Of a stretch of 64,000 nucleotides of DNA, positions 39,861-48,851 are shown one piece after another (position 1 is the stretch's first letter; every line of letters starts with the position of its first letter). The notes below the pieces were generated by a model. That model searched no databases, was not told the DNA's origin, and saw only the letters and a program-made list of their open reading frames with translations. This DNA is from Vibrio sp. HDW18 (GTDB taxonomy: Bacteria; Pseudomonadota; Gammaproteobacteria; Enterobacterales; Vibrionaceae). Location of the stretch: NCBI RefSeq assembly GCF_011306175.1, contig NZ_CP049913.1:496001-560000 (forward strand), given 5' to 3'. The translations under genes were made by a program, and so were the position numbers.

Positions 39861-40610
39861 TTAGCTGGTACGAAGCAGTGAATCAGAAGATTTATCCATC
39901 TCTTCTGCGGTGCTCATCATCTTGACCTGCATTTCAAACTGACGCTGCAAATCGATCAGGCTGGTCATTTCACCAATCGCATTGACATTGCTACCTTCGA
40001 GCGCACCGGTCAGAATTTTCACGCTGGCATCGGCTTCAAATTGAGTATTGGGATCGGTAGCACGAAACAAGCCATTGATATCTTTAAACAGTGATTGATC
40101 ATTGATGCGCACCAGTTTGATCCGATCCACCACTTCCATTGCTTCTGCTGGCGCACCTTGTGGACGGACTGAAATCGTACCATCACCACCGATTTGCACT
40201 TTGTTGAGCGGTACGGGTAATGAGATCGGGGCACCTGTTTCGCCTAATACCGGATGTCCATTGCCATTGAGCAATAACCCGGTTTCATCGATGCGCAAAT
40301 TACCGTTGCGAGTCAGCCCTTCTTTACCGGTTTTATCCAGCACTGAAATCCAGCCTTGCCCTTGAATGGTCACATCTAAATCACGCCCAGTGGTGATCAC
40401 ACTGCCTTGGGCAAAGTTATGCCCAGGGCGCTCTGTCATACTGAATACACGAGTTGGGAGCCCATCACCGTAAGCTTGCATTGAGCGAGCTTGTGCTAAA
40501 TCGGCACGAAAACCGGTGGTGCTAACGTTAGCAAGGTTGTTGGCTCGTAACTGCATCGCCTGCATATTTTGCTTTGCGCCACTCATGGCTAAAAACAATG
40601 CGCGGTCCAT
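39861..40610 (-). CDS. flgF: FlgF, proximal rod protein
   Basis: The 249-residue protein begins MDRALFLAMSGAKQNMQAMQ with ANNLANVSTTGFRADLAQAR. It ends with the rod-family helix MTSLIDLQRQFEMQVKMMST. It is separated from flgE by 173 bp that hold strong hairpins, an unusual gap inside this otherwise tight operon. Confidence 0.94.
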   Translation of the reverse strand: MDRALFLAMSGAKQNMQAMQLRANNLANVSTTGFRADLAQARSMQAYGDGLPTRVFSMTERPGHNFAQGSVITTGRDLDVTIQGQGWISVLDKTGKEGLTRNGNLRIDETGLLLNGNGHPVLGETGAPISLPVPLNKVQIGGDGTISVRPQGAPAEAMEVVDRIKLVRINDQSLFKDINGLFRATDPNTQFEADASVKILTGALEGSNVNAIGEMTSLIDLQRQFEMQVKMMSTAEEMDKSSDSLLRTS

Positions 40611-40707
40611 AATCTGCTCCCAAATCGTAAGTTAGAGCATACAAAAGCAAGTAACATGCCAATTATTTATAATTTATAGATCAGTAAGATAGCGGTTTGG
40701 AGCAGTG

Positions 40708-40776
40708 CAATCGCGGCGATTGCCGCCCGATAAGGGCAAAGAGGCAACCCCACTTTGCCGCGGCAAAATGGGGTTG
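40708..40776 (-). other. Stacked hairpins between flgE and flgF
   Basis: GCAATCGC/GCGATTGC-type pairing at 40708-40724 is followed by a 32-base hairpin at 40745-40776. There CAACCCCA and TGGGGTTG pair, as do TTTGCC and GGCAAA, around a short loop. Neither is followed by a T-run on the minus strand. They could protect the flgBCDE mRNA segment or act as a partial terminator. Confidence 0.65.
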
Positions 40777-40783
40777 GAAACGA

Positions 40784-42088
40784 TTAGCGGATCTGTAGGA
40801 TATTTTGCTGTAGCCCGTTATGTACTTCCAATGCGCGTGAGTTGGCTTGGAAGTTACGCTGGGCAGAAATCAAATCAACCAGCTCTTGAGTCATATCAAT
40901 GTTGGACTGCTCTAATGAGCCATTACTGATCGATCCAAACGAACCTTTGTTAGATTCACCCCAAATTTTAGCACCAGAGAACTGCGTCGCATCCCACTGG
41001 GTGCCACCTTTTTTGTCCAGTCCCTGCTCATTGGCCACCCGCACCAAGGCGACACGGCCTAAAGTGGTATTCACACCATTTGAGTAGGTGGCCAGTACGC
41101 TACCATTTTCGTCAAAATCAATCTTAGTCAGAAAGCCCGTCGTTGCGCCATCTTGATCAAATTTAGTCAACTCAAAGGGCGCGGCAAATTGCGTTGCGGT
41201 ATCCAATTTAAACGACAAGGCTTGCGTTGGATCGGCACCATTTAAGTCAACAGGATTTTCACCACTGCCTAGAGGTTCACTCACAATCGGCTGACCATTA
41301 TTTAAGCTCGCCAACGTACCATCATTGTTAAAACGCATGGTGTGCCCAACATGGCCACTAGGGCTTGTCGCATCACCACCGACGATATTAATCGGTTTTT
41401 CACCGCTTTTATCGGTCACCGTGTAGTACGTTTGCCACGTATTAGCTTGATTCATATCTTTCAAGTAATAAGTGGTCAGCTTATAGGGTTGCCCCATTGA
41501 ATCATAAATCGTCGATGAAGTGGTCCGGTTATAGGTTTCTGGATCGGTGGGGTCAAACAGGGTGGGATCTTTAAGATCACCGTTAGCCGGTAAGTTAGCC
41601 CCTAATTCGATATTCGATGTCTGTTTGGGTTTACCAAACTGAGGCGGAATATTGATCGGTTTCGTCTCATAAGAGAGCACATCACCAGTATCTGGATTCA
41701 CTTCATAACCGAGCAAAAACTGATCATTGGCGGTAACCATGTAACTGTTTTTGTCTAGGTGAAATGCGCCATTACGGGTCAATTCATTTTGCTGTGGCAC
41801 TAGACGATCTTTCGCGACCGCAAAAAAACCGGTCCCAGAGATACGCAAATCCATTGGATTATTGGTGTAAATACTCGAGCCTTCGTGAAACTGTTGTGCC
41901 ACTTTGGATGCTTGCACACCTTGTCCAGGGGTCGTCTTGGCATTGGTAAACAGCGAGGTGGAATAGACATCACCAAATTCGGCACGCGACTCTTTAAAAC
42001 CAAAGGTGTTGGCGTTGGCGATGTTATTACTGGTGGTATTTAGATCCATCTGCGCGGCGGATAAACCACTAAGAGAGATATATGACAT
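40784..42088 (-). CDS. flgE: FlgE, flagellar hook protein
   Basis: The 434-residue protein begins MSYISLSGLSAAQMDLNTTS with NIANANTFGFKESRAEFGDV. It contains the hook-family box RISGTGFFAVAKDR and the C-terminal helix LVDLISAQRNFQANSRALEV. It polymerises into the hook, with length controlled by FliK (not in this window), and lies 28 bases after flgD. Confidence 0.95.
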   Translation of the reverse strand: MSYISLSGLSAAQMDLNTTSNNIANANTFGFKESRAEFGDVYSTSLFTNAKTTPGQGVQASKVAQQFHEGSSIYTNNPMDLRISGTGFFAVAKDRLVPQQNELTRNGAFHLDKNSYMVTANDQFLLGYEVNPDTGDVLSYETKPINIPPQFGKPKQTSNIELGANLPANGDLKDPTLFDPTDPETYNRTTSSTIYDSMGQPYKLTTYYLKDMNQANTWQTYYTVTDKSGEKPINIVGGDATSPSGHVGHTMRFNNDGTLASLNNGQPIVSEPLGSGENPVDLNGADPTQALSFKLDTATQFAAPFELTKFDQDGATTGFLTKIDFDENGSVLATYSNGVNTTLGRVALVRVANEQGLDKKGGTQWDATQFSGAKIWGESNKGSFGSISNGSLEQSNIDMTQELVDLISAQRNFQANSRALEVHNGLQQNILQIR

Positions 42089-42116
42089 AAGTAATTCTCC
42101 TATCTAGCTAGCGCTA

Positions 42117-42824
42117 TCACGCTTTGCCTACTTCGAGGACTTCAGCCAGTCGAACTGGGCCATCAAAACCGGCGAGGTTGAGTAGAACGTTGCCATCGCC
42201 TTTACCTAATAACACGCTGTTAACGTTCGCATAGGTGGAGACACCAAACTCTTTACTCGCTCCATCCAGCAAACCCGACGCTTTAACTTTATATTTGCCG
42301 CTTGGCAATGGATTACCGCTCTGATCTTTGCCATCCCATTCAACCCGGTTATCACCAGCTGATTTGGCTCCGACATCAAAGGTGCGTACCAATTGACCCG
42401 CTTCATTCTCAATTCGGATGAACAAGTTATCGAGAGATTGCGGCAGCTTAACCATTGCCGCCATGCCACCCTCAGCACTTTTCATGCCTGCCGCACCGGG
42501 CACCAGCACATCACGCCCAACCAGTGATGACGCTTGCAACGCTTGGTTAGAGGTCAGTGACGAGTTGAGACTCTCAAACTGAGTGTTCATCTTGCCAATC
42601 CCATCTACCGTGGCAAACGAAGCCATTTGAGCAATCATTTGATCATTGCCAACCGGTTTAAACGGATCTTGCTGAGCTAACTGCTTGGTTAGCAGAGAAA
42701 GAAAATCTTCTTGCTTGAGGGCTTTCTGCCCAGTCGTTTCATCAGATTTTTTCTGCTCTTGTAGAGCTTTTAGCTGATCAATATAGGACAAGCCGCTTTG
42801 ACCAACATTATTGATTCCGGCCAT
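42117..42824 (-). CDS. flgD: FlgD, hook-capping/scaffold protein
   Basis: The 235-residue protein has the FlgD box KQEDFLSLLTKQLAQQDPFK followed by DQMIAQMASFATVDGIGKMN. Tudor- and FnIII-like C-terminal domains include GDNRVEWDGKDQSGNPLPSG. It caps the growing hook and is not kept in the final structure. Confidence 0.95.
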   Translation of the reverse strand: MAGINNVGQSGLSYIDQLKALQEQKKSDETTGQKALKQEDFLSLLTKQLAQQDPFKPVGNDQMIAQMASFATVDGIGKMNTQFESLNSSLTSNQALQASSLVGRDVLVPGAAGMKSAEGGMAAMVKLPQSLDNLFIRIENEAGQLVRTFDVGAKSAGDNRVEWDGKDQSGNPLPSGKYKVKASGLLDGASKEFGVSTYANVNSVLLGKGDGNVLLNLAGFDGPVRLAEVLEVGKA

Positions 42825-42841
42825 ACGTTAACTCCTTACCC

Positions 42842-43258
42842 TTATTGACCCATCTGCAGCGTACGCAGCAGCATTTGTTTACTGGCATCGGCCACCTGCA
42901 CGTTAGTTTGATAAGAGCGCGACGCTGAAATCATGTTCGCCATCTCCTCCATGACATTGACGTTAGGCTTGTAGATATACCCTTCATCATTGGCTAACGG
43001 ATGCTCAGGATTGAATTCAGCCACCAGCGGTTTACCACTCTCGATGATCCCCAGCACCTTAACCGGCACGTTAGGATCACGCTTAAAACCCGCTTTACTT
43101 AGCTCGGCACCAAATACCGCATGGCGAGCTTTATACGTCTGTTTGGCAGAACTGCTAATACTATCGGCATTGGCCAGGTTGCTAGAGGTAGTATTGAGAC
43201 GTACCGCTTCGGCACTCATCGCAGATCCTGTGACGTTAAACACGCTAAATAAGCTCAT
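42842..43258 (-). CDS. flgC: FlgC, proximal rod protein
   Basis: The 138-residue protein begins MSLFSVFNVTGSAMSAEAVR with LNTTSSNLANADS and ends with NMISASRSYQTNVQVADASK. It is four bases after flgB and 17 before flgD. Confidence 0.95.
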   Translation of the reverse strand: MSLFSVFNVTGSAMSAEAVRLNTTSSNLANADSISSSAKQTYKARHAVFGAELSKAGFKRDPNVPVKVLGIIESGKPLVAEFNPEHPLANDEGYIYKPNVNVMEEMANMISASRSYQTNVQVADASKQMLLRTLQMGQ

Positions 43259-43262
43259 CTCA

Positions 43263-43658
43263 CTACTCCCCCTTAATCGATTTGGTTAAATTCTTGAATT
43301 TATTACCAAGAAAATCCAATGATGCTTGATGACGAATTTGGTTTTGCATAAATAAATTACGCTCTAGATCGACATCGACCGTATTGCCATCACCGGTATC
43401 AGGTTGTGTCGGTAAACGGTAAAGAATTTCCCCACTCATTGTCGAAGAGGCAGGAATATGCCGACCATCGGTACGGCTAAGGTTGATACTTGCCCCCGAG
43501 CTTGCCGCCTGCAACGCTTTTTTGAAATCCATTCCCTTAGCTTTAAAGCCCGGCGTATTGGCCTGCGCAATATTGGTGGCCATTAGCTCCGAATTGCGCT
43601 CACGCACGCCCACCGTATGCTGGTGAATGCCTAGAGCATTGCCAAAAGAAATAGCCAT
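43263..43658 (-). CDS. flgB: FlgB, proximal rod protein
   Basis: The 131-residue protein begins MAISFGNALGIHQHTVGVRE and has ATNIAQANTPGFKAKGMDFK. It is the first gene of the flgBCDEFGHIJ operon and has a near-consensus sigma-54 promoter 44 bases before its start. Confidence 0.94.
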   Translation of the reverse strand: MAISFGNALGIHQHTVGVRERNSELMATNIAQANTPGFKAKGMDFKKALQAASSGASINLSRTDGRHIPASSTMSGEILYRLPTQPDTGDGNTVDVDLERNLFMQNQIRHQASLDFLGNKFKNLTKSIKGE

Positions 43659-43701
43659 ATTGCCTCTTCGATAAGAACTGACCGTTATGAATCAGATTAT
43701 T

Positions 43702-43717
43702 TGCAATTAGCGTACCA
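43702..43717 (-). promoter_or_regulatory. Sigma-54 promoter of the flgB operon
   Basis: On the minus strand TGGTAC, GCTAA, TTGCA. It matches the TGGCAC-N5-TTGCA consensus except for one T, with exact spacing. V. cholerae flgBCDEFGHIJ is a class III, FlrC/sigma-54 operon. Confidence 0.82.
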
Positions 43718-43895
43718 ACTTTAAAGCACTCACGTAAAACCGCTCAGCAATGCCCATCAGTGGTTACCGACCAACCACATAATTTCCGATGAGCAAGCAA
43801 ACTCTAGGCCAAACTCAGCGAGAACCATTCAGTCGCGAGCCGTGAATGCCAAGTCACATTGCTGATCATCGTACTCATCGCTTGGCTTTAAGTAC

Positions 43896-43920
43896 AAAAA
43901 AGCCCAGCGCATGCTGGGCC
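43896..43920 (-). terminator. cheVR terminator
   Basis: On the minus strand GCCCAGC and GCTGGGC pair around ATGC and are followed by TTTTTTG, 22 bases after cheR. Confidence 0.88.
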
Positions 43921-43941
43921 AAATGAGCGATTAACGATTGA

Positions 43942-44769
43942 TTATTTGAGTTTGTAGATAATTCCGGGGTTACAACGCACCATCTCAAATTTATCCGTTA
44001 AACCAGTCAGAGACTCCGAAGCGCCCAGTAGCAAATAACCGCCAGGATTTAAGCTCGCCGCCATCTGATTGAGTACTTTTGACTTCATCTCTGGCGAGAA
44101 ATAAATCAGTACGTTACGGCAAAAAATAATGTCAAATTTACCCAACAGTGCATAACTTTCCATTAAATTTTGCGATCGGAAACTCACCAATCGTTTTACG
44201 TTATCTTTGACCTTCATACGGCCATCGTTGGTATCTTCGAAAAAGACTCGCCGCCGCTCAGGTGATAAACCACGCCCTAGCGCTAAATTGTCATAAATAC
44301 CCGCGCGGCACATATCCAGCATATTGGTCGAAATATCGGTAGCGGTAATCGATACGCTCGGTAGCAAGCCCGGCCGTTTTTGCTGCACTTCCAAAATGGT
44401 CATCGCCATCGAATACGGCTCTTGGCCAGATGAACTGGCTGCCGACCAGATTTTGATCGGTCGTTTATTGGCCGCCATTTCCGGCAGCAATTTATCGGCT
44501 AATACCGTAAATGGGTAGCCATCTCGAAACCATAAGGTCTCGTTGGTGGTCATCGCATCGACCGCCGCGACTCGCAGGTCGCGGTTGCGTCCACTCACCA
44601 CATCGCGCAGCAAATCAGACAATGAAGCTAACTTGAATTTGGTGACCAGTGGACTAAGACGACTTCGTACCAAATATTGCTTACTATCACCCAGCACGAT
44701 CCCGCACTGAGATTCTAAAAATCGGCAAAAGTCGCGATACTCTTGGTCGCTAATCGTTATGGCGGTCAT
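43942..44769 (-). CDS. cheR: CheR, chemoreceptor glutamate methyltransferase
   Basis: CheR methylates chemoreceptor glutamates with S-adenosylmethionine. The 275-residue protein has the all-helical N-terminal domain and a methyltransferase core: VDAMTTNETLWFRDGYPF, IWSAASSSGQEPYSMAMTIL (AdoMet loop) and KFDIIFCRNVLIYFSPEMK. Its targets would include the chemoreceptor at 6816-8687. It follows cheV by 14 bases. Confidence 0.95.
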   Translation of the reverse strand: MTAITISDQEYRDFCRFLESQCGIVLGDSKQYLVRSRLSPLVTKFKLASLSDLLRDVVSGRNRDLRVAAVDAMTTNETLWFRDGYPFTVLADKLLPEMAANKRPIKIWSAASSSGQEPYSMAMTILEVQQKRPGLLPSVSITATDISTNMLDMCRAGIYDNLALGRGLSPERRRVFFEDTNDGRMKVKDNVKRLVSFRSQNLMESYALLGKFDIIFCRNVLIYFSPEMKSKVLNQMAASLNPGGYLLLGASESLTGLTDKFEMVRCNPGIIYKLK

Positions 44770-44783
44770 TCATTTCTCTTTTA

Positions 44784-45710
44784 TTATTTAACTAGCGCAG
44801 CTTTCACTGCATTACCAAGCTCATCAGGATTAAATTTCGCAATAAATGCATTAGCCCCGACTCTCTCAACCATAGCTTGGTTGAACACCCCACTCAATGA
44901 AGAGTGCAAAATGACATAGAGATCTTTCAGCTCGTTATGACGACGAATTTCAGCGGTTAAGGTATAGCCATCCATTTCCGGCATTTCAATATCTGAAATG
45001 ACCAACGAGATTTGACTGAGGATCGGACCATTACTGCTCATTTCCAACAGTTTTTCGTAAGCATCTTTACCATCTTTGGTTGAAATCACTTCAAAGCCGA
45101 TCGATTCTATCGCGCGCTGAACTTGCTTACGTGCCACGCTAGAATCATCAGCAATCAAGATCCGGCGTACAATCGGCTTTTCTTGTTCCACTTCAGCGAT
45201 TTCTTGGCCAATATCTTGGGTCATCACTTCATTAACCGGCGCGATTTCCGCCAAGATCTTTTCTACATCAATAATTTCCACCAGCTCATTATCGATATTA
45301 GTGACCGCGGTAAGATAGTTACCTTTACCTGAACCATCTGGCGGGGGCAAAATCGCTTCCCACCGCATATTGATAATACGCTCAACCGAGCTAACCAAGA
45401 AGGCTTGGATGGTACGGTTAAATTCGGCAATCACCACAAAACTTTTCGCCACATCGACCGTTGGACGACCACCGATCGCTAAACTCAGATCAATCACCGA
45501 AACCGTTTGACCACGGATATGCGCCACCCCTTTCACTAAACGGTGCAAATTAGGCATCACGGTCAATCGAGGGCATTGCAAGACTTCTTTTACTTTGAAA
45601 ACGTTAATACCGTAGCGCTGACGACCGTTCAGACGGAAAGTTAATAGTTCCAATCGGTTTTGCCCGACCAGTTGTGTACGCTGATTCACAGAATCCAGAA
45701 TCCCCGTCAT
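44784..45710 (-). CDS. cheV: CheV, CheW-receiver hybrid chemotaxis coupling protein
   Basis: The 308-residue protein has an N-terminal CheW domain (LLTFRLNGRQRYGINVFKVK, then RVKGVAHIRGQ-like VKGVAHIRGQTVSVIDLSLA). A C-terminal receiver domain follows, with the phosphorylated Asp in LVISDIEMPEMDGYTLTAEI and the acidic pair in ILIADDSSVAR. CheV couples receptors to CheA and may buffer phosphate. It heads the cheVR pair inside the flagellar region. Confidence 0.95.
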   Translation of the reverse strand: MTGILDSVNQRTQLVGQNRLELLTFRLNGRQRYGINVFKVKEVLQCPRLTVMPNLHRLVKGVAHIRGQTVSVIDLSLAIGGRPTVDVAKSFVVIAEFNRTIQAFLVSSVERIINMRWEAILPPPDGSGKGNYLTAVTNIDNELVEIIDVEKILAEIAPVNEVMTQDIGQEIAEVEQEKPIVRRILIADDSSVARKQVQRAIESIGFEVISTKDGKDAYEKLLEMSSNGPILSQISLVISDIEMPEMDGYTLTAEIRRHNELKDLYVILHSSLSGVFNQAMVERVGANAFIAKFNPDELGNAVKAALVK

Positions 45711-45788
45711 GAGCTCATCTCCATCTTAAACTTTTACCCAAAAAAAGTGATAGTCTACTACAAGCTATGAAGAATCTAGAGAAACAAA

Positions 45789-46532
45789 ATGCTGCTAAAG
45801 ATCGGTATCCATTCGCATGTCATAACTCAGTGTAGAGCTTTCTATAAAATATTTTATAGTGGTATCGGCTTGATACTGTTTTTCTTTAGTCTAGCGGCCA
45901 ATTCTGCAACCATTGAACAACTGTTAGCCATCAGGCAAGCGGCGGAAAATCACGTGTTGAACACCATTGATATGCCCTCTAACGGTGAATTAGTGGTTAA
46001 TGCGGCCAATTTAGACGATCGCTTATTCGCAACCGATTGTGCTGAACCACTCGCGACCCATGCCTCTTCAAGCAAGGGATCCGCCGCCAATATCACCGTA
46101 TTGGTTGAATGCAAAAGCGATAATTGGCGCATTTATGTGCCCGTCCGTTTAACTATGACCATTCCACTGGTCATCGCCGCCACTCCACTGACACGCGGAC
46201 AAATGATTGCCGCCTCCGATGTCACTGTCAGTATGGTAGATCTGCTGCGTTTCCGGCGGCAAGGTTTTTCCAATCCAGAAAACGTGATTGGTGCAAAAAT
46301 TAAAAAAAATATTCGCCTCGGCGATGTGATTGAACAAAATGATGTTTGTATTGTGTGTCGTAATGAAAGCGTTGTGATTCGAGCAGGAAAATCTGGTATG
46401 TCGATCACAACTAAAGGCACGGCGCTAGCAGATGGGGTGGTCGGCGAACAGATAAAAGTGAAAAATGACAAATCTAACCGTATAATCGATGCACAAGTCA
46501 GCGCAGTGGGCGAAGTTAGCGTGGTATTTTGA
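45789..46532 (+). CDS. flgA: FlgA, P-ring assembly chaperone
   Basis: The 247-residue protein is exported (hydrophobic leader around residues 22-40, GLILFFFSLAANSA). It has the SAF-type core VIAATPLTRGQMIAASDVTV, then GAKIKKNIRLGDVIEQNDV and VVIRAGKSGMSITTKGTALA. It helps FlgI polymerise into the P ring. It diverges from cheV and is followed by flgMN. The long N-terminus (20 residues before the hydrophobic core) suggests that a later start is possible, but I see no better Met. Confidence 0.9.
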   Translation: MLLKIGIHSHVITQCRAFYKIFYSGIGLILFFFSLAANSATIEQLLAIRQAAENHVLNTIDMPSNGELVVNAANLDDRLFATDCAEPLATHASSSKGSAANITVLVECKSDNWRIYVPVRLTMTIPLVIAATPLTRGQMIAASDVTVSMVDLLRFRRQGFSNPENVIGAKIKKNIRLGDVIEQNDVCIVCRNESVVIRAGKSGMSITTKGTALADGVVGEQIKVKNDKSNRIIDAQVSAVGEVSVVF

Positions 46533-46594
46533 TGGATCACATCCGTTAACCAACCAGCACCATATCATGAAGCGCTGATTGAGTGAAAAAACGC

Positions 46595-46621
46595 TAAAGT
46601 TCTGACCGCAGTGGTCGATAC
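46595..46621 (+). promoter_or_regulatory. Sigma-28 (FliA) promoter of flgMN
   Basis: TAAA, 15 bases, then GTCGATAC. The spacing is exact and six of eight -10 bases match GCCGATAA. It places the start of transcription near 46628, just before flgM, and makes flgM part of the sigma-28 regulon it inhibits. Confidence 0.8.
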
Positions 46622-46659
46622 TAATGGTACATATTAAAGTTTATGGAAAAGGCTCATCT

Positions 46660-46983
46660 ATGGCAGGTATTGATAACATTCGTGCAGGACAGTCGTTAAA
46701 TACGACCAACCGTACCCATCTGCGCTCTTCAGATGCCAGCAGCTCGTCATCACAATCCGGTGCAACCTTGCGCTCATCGGTCAGTGGGCAAGATGCGGTA
46801 TCGCTTAGCTTACAAAGCAAAGCGATTGGTGAAATGCACCATGAGATGGCATCCAGACCCAGTTTTGATAGCGCTAAAGTTGCCGCCATCAAAGAAGCGA
46901 TCGCCAATGGTTCCTATGTAGTGGATCCCGATAAACTGGCAGATAACATGATCAAATTTGAAAAAGAGCTCGGCAGTTTTTAA
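46660..46983 (+). CDS. flgM: FlgM, anti-sigma-28 factor
   Basis: FlgM binds FliA until it is exported through the completed hook or sheath channel. The 107-residue protein begins MAGIDNIRAGQSLNTTNRTH, has a disordered Ser-rich N-terminal half, and the FliA-binding C-terminal helices VAAIKEAIANGSYVVDPDKL with ADNMIKFEKELGSF. I chose the ATG at 46660: the in-frame Met at 46624 would lie at or before the predicted sigma-28 transcript start. An AAAGG site is about seven bases upstream. Confidence 0.93.
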   Translation: MAGIDNIRAGQSLNTTNRTHLRSSDASSSSSQSGATLRSSVSGQDAVSLSLQSKAIGEMHHEMASRPSFDSAKVAAIKEAIANGSYVVDPDKLADNMIKFEKELGSF

Positions 46984-47107
46984 AACCATTTGATGGCTTT
47001 TTAAAAAATGGCATCATTTTTAAGCCTAAAAGTTTAGCCTTACGCTTTAATAAACGTTTTTCTGATCCACGATATGATCGATGATGTAACCCACAGGCAA
47101 TCTGGTA

Positions 47108-47533
47108 ATGGCGGTATTAAAAGACTTAATCGAGTTTCAACTGAAAAATGCCCAGCAATTAGTAGCGGTGCTCGAAACGGAAAAGATTGCGATTACCCGT
47201 CGAATTTCTGCTGATATCGAATCGATCGCGAAACACAAACTCACCTTGATCAATCAATTACAACAAACTGACCAACGCATTGCTAAGCATCCACATGTCG
47301 TGAGCCTGATTGAAGATGTTTATCTCAGCGACTTGGTCAGTGAAATCCGCCGTATTATTCTTGATTGCCAACAAGCGAACCAAATTAATGGTGATGCTTT
47401 GGCTCGCGCGCAGCTGAGCTTTAATAAGTTGAATAATATGATGCAGCAAAGCCATGGCAAAATCGGAATGACTTATAGTGCTACCGGTAAAACCCACACG
47501 ATTTCAACATTAGGCACCAATATCAAAGCCTAA
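47108..47533 (+). CDS. flgN: FlgN, FlgK/FlgL export chaperone
   Basis: The 141-residue, mostly helical protein has the FlgN pattern (LKDLIEFQLKNAQQLVAVLE, then DIESIAKHKLTLINQLQQTD). It holds FlgK and FlgL in the cytoplasm before export. It lies 124 bases after flgM and is probably on the same transcript, as in V. cholerae flgMN. Confidence 0.88.
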   Translation: MAVLKDLIEFQLKNAQQLVAVLETEKIAITRRISADIESIAKHKLTLINQLQQTDQRIAKHPHVVSLIEDVYLSDLVSEIRRIILDCQQANQINGDALARAQLSFNKLNNMMQQSHGKIGMTYSATGKTHTISTLGTNIKA

Positions 47534-47589
47534 TATCCCTCGCCACAAAGTGGTCAATCCAGCGTGGTAAGTCAAGAGAACAGATAAAG

Positions 47590-47617
47590 CAAAAGCGGCA
47601 ATCATTGCCGCTTTTTT
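47590..47617. terminator. Bidirectional terminator between flgN and flgP
   Basis: AAAAGCGGCAAT and ATTGCCGCTTTT form a near-perfect stem with a short CAT-type loop and T-runs on both strands, between convergent genes. Confidence 0.88.
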
Positions 47618-47642
47618 GATGGGATTGACGCAAGAATACCGT

Positions 47643-48077
47643 TTAAAACAAGGTCATTTGACGCTTTTCTGGAACCTGTTGAACTTCACCATAATTGCGC
47701 ATCTTATCCATCTTACGGATGTCGAGACGCAGTTCAGTGACATAGCTGTCACCGACTTTATAGCTGCGGATCACTTCCGCCCCACGGATCACCCCATCCA
47801 CCGCCCCAGCAGTCAATTCAGTACCGAGCCGCTGATCTTGTAACTCAGCACGGCCACTGACTCGCATACCATATACTTGTTCGGCCAGTTCACGGTATGC
47901 ATCGATTTTTGAAGCACGCATCGCTCGCACTTGTTTCTCTTCATCATTGCGACCTTTTTGCTCACTAATGCTGGCATAGCCAACCGCACTTAACCAATCG
48001 TCAGGACGCATGGTTTGCAACGGTTGGCATCCCACCATCATCACCACTGCGATCAGCAGAAATAGACTCGATTTCAT
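47643..48077 (-). CDS. flgP: FlgP, outer-membrane H-ring lipoprotein
   Basis: The 144-residue protein has a lipobox in LIAVVMMVGCQPLQ. The LPP20-like core RAMRASKIDAYRELAEQVYG, then MRVSGRAELQDQ, is the FlgP pattern. FlgP lies beneath the sheath as part of the outer-membrane ring around the L ring. V. cholerae mutants in flgP have weakened, easily lost flagella. The gene follows flgO by 10 bases. Confidence 0.9.
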   Translation of the reverse strand: MKSSLFLLIAVVMMVGCQPLQTMRPDDWLSAVGYASISEQKGRNDEEKQVRAMRASKIDAYRELAEQVYGMRVSGRAELQDQRLGTELTAGAVDGVIRGAEVIRSYKVGDSYVTELRLDIRKMDKMRNYGEVQQVPEKRQMTLF

Positions 48078-48087
48078 TGCTCAGCTC

Positions 48088-48723
48088 CTATGGACGCAGA
48101 ATAACCGTATAAGGTTGAGTAATGGTGGGATCAGAGCGGATCAACACACCATCTTGAGTGCGAATACTATTGAGAGTATCTAAGTCTCGCCCAATCCGAT
48201 CTGCCGGCAAAAAGCCTTGCGCTGTTGCCACCACAATTCGCGATTGCATCCCAACTACACGAGCATTAACCATTACCCCACCTTCTTGTCGGAGCATGGT
48301 TCCGGTGAGCACATATTGCACTTCTTGCTCTTGGGACAGATCTTTCCAATCGCGGCTAAAGGCAAAATCACCTTGCTGGGTCACTTGGATCGAACCGGTG
48401 GTTTTAAAATCAACCACTTTAAATCCACGTCGCTGAAATTGATGAATAAACCCTTCAGAAACCGAATTACCCAACCAGTTGGTGGTATCCATATTTTGTA
48501 AATCGACAAATGAAGTCACGGCAATCGGGGTACGAGCAGTGATGCTGGTATTGGAGAGCATCAAATCTTCGGTCAAGCTCTCAACAAAGAAATCCAAGGT
48601 ATGGCGTGGACTCTCCATCAACATGAACTGTGAACCATTGTATGGCTCTTTGCCGTTATAAACTGGGGCATAGGCACACGAAGTTAATAAAACTACCGGT
48701 ACTAAGGAAAGCCATTTTTTCAT
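48088..48723 (-). CDS. flgO: FlgO, outer-membrane H-ring protein
   Basis: The 211-residue protein begins MKKWLSLVPVVLLTSCAYAP, a lipoprotein signal, and has TPIAVTSFVDLQNMDTTNWL with GNSVSEGFIHQFQRRGFKVV, the FlgO pattern. I chose the ATG at 48723 because GGAG ends nine bases before it. The in-frame Met at 48732 is directly abutted by that GGAG and is unlikely to be used. With FlgP and FlgT it forms the ring unique to sheathed or high-torque Vibrio flagella. A sigma-54-like site lies about 130 bases upstream. Confidence 0.88.
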   Translation of the reverse strand: MKKWLSLVPVVLLTSCAYAPVYNGKEPYNGSQFMLMESPRHTLDFFVESLTEDLMLSNTSITARTPIAVTSFVDLQNMDTTNWLGNSVSEGFIHQFQRRGFKVVDFKTTGSIQVTQQGDFAFSRDWKDLSQEQEVQYVLTGTMLRQEGGVMVNARVVGMQSRIVVATAQGFLPADRIGRDLDTLNSIRTQDGVLIRSDPTITQPYTVILRP

Positions 48724-48851
48724 TTTATTCATCTCCAGATATACTATGGCGCGCATTTCAGCCTCTCACTCGATTAAACTGGAACGCTCCTTGCTTTTCT
48801 CAATCGGTATTATTCAGAACAGCAATGCCTACATCAGTTAGGATTTGAAAA

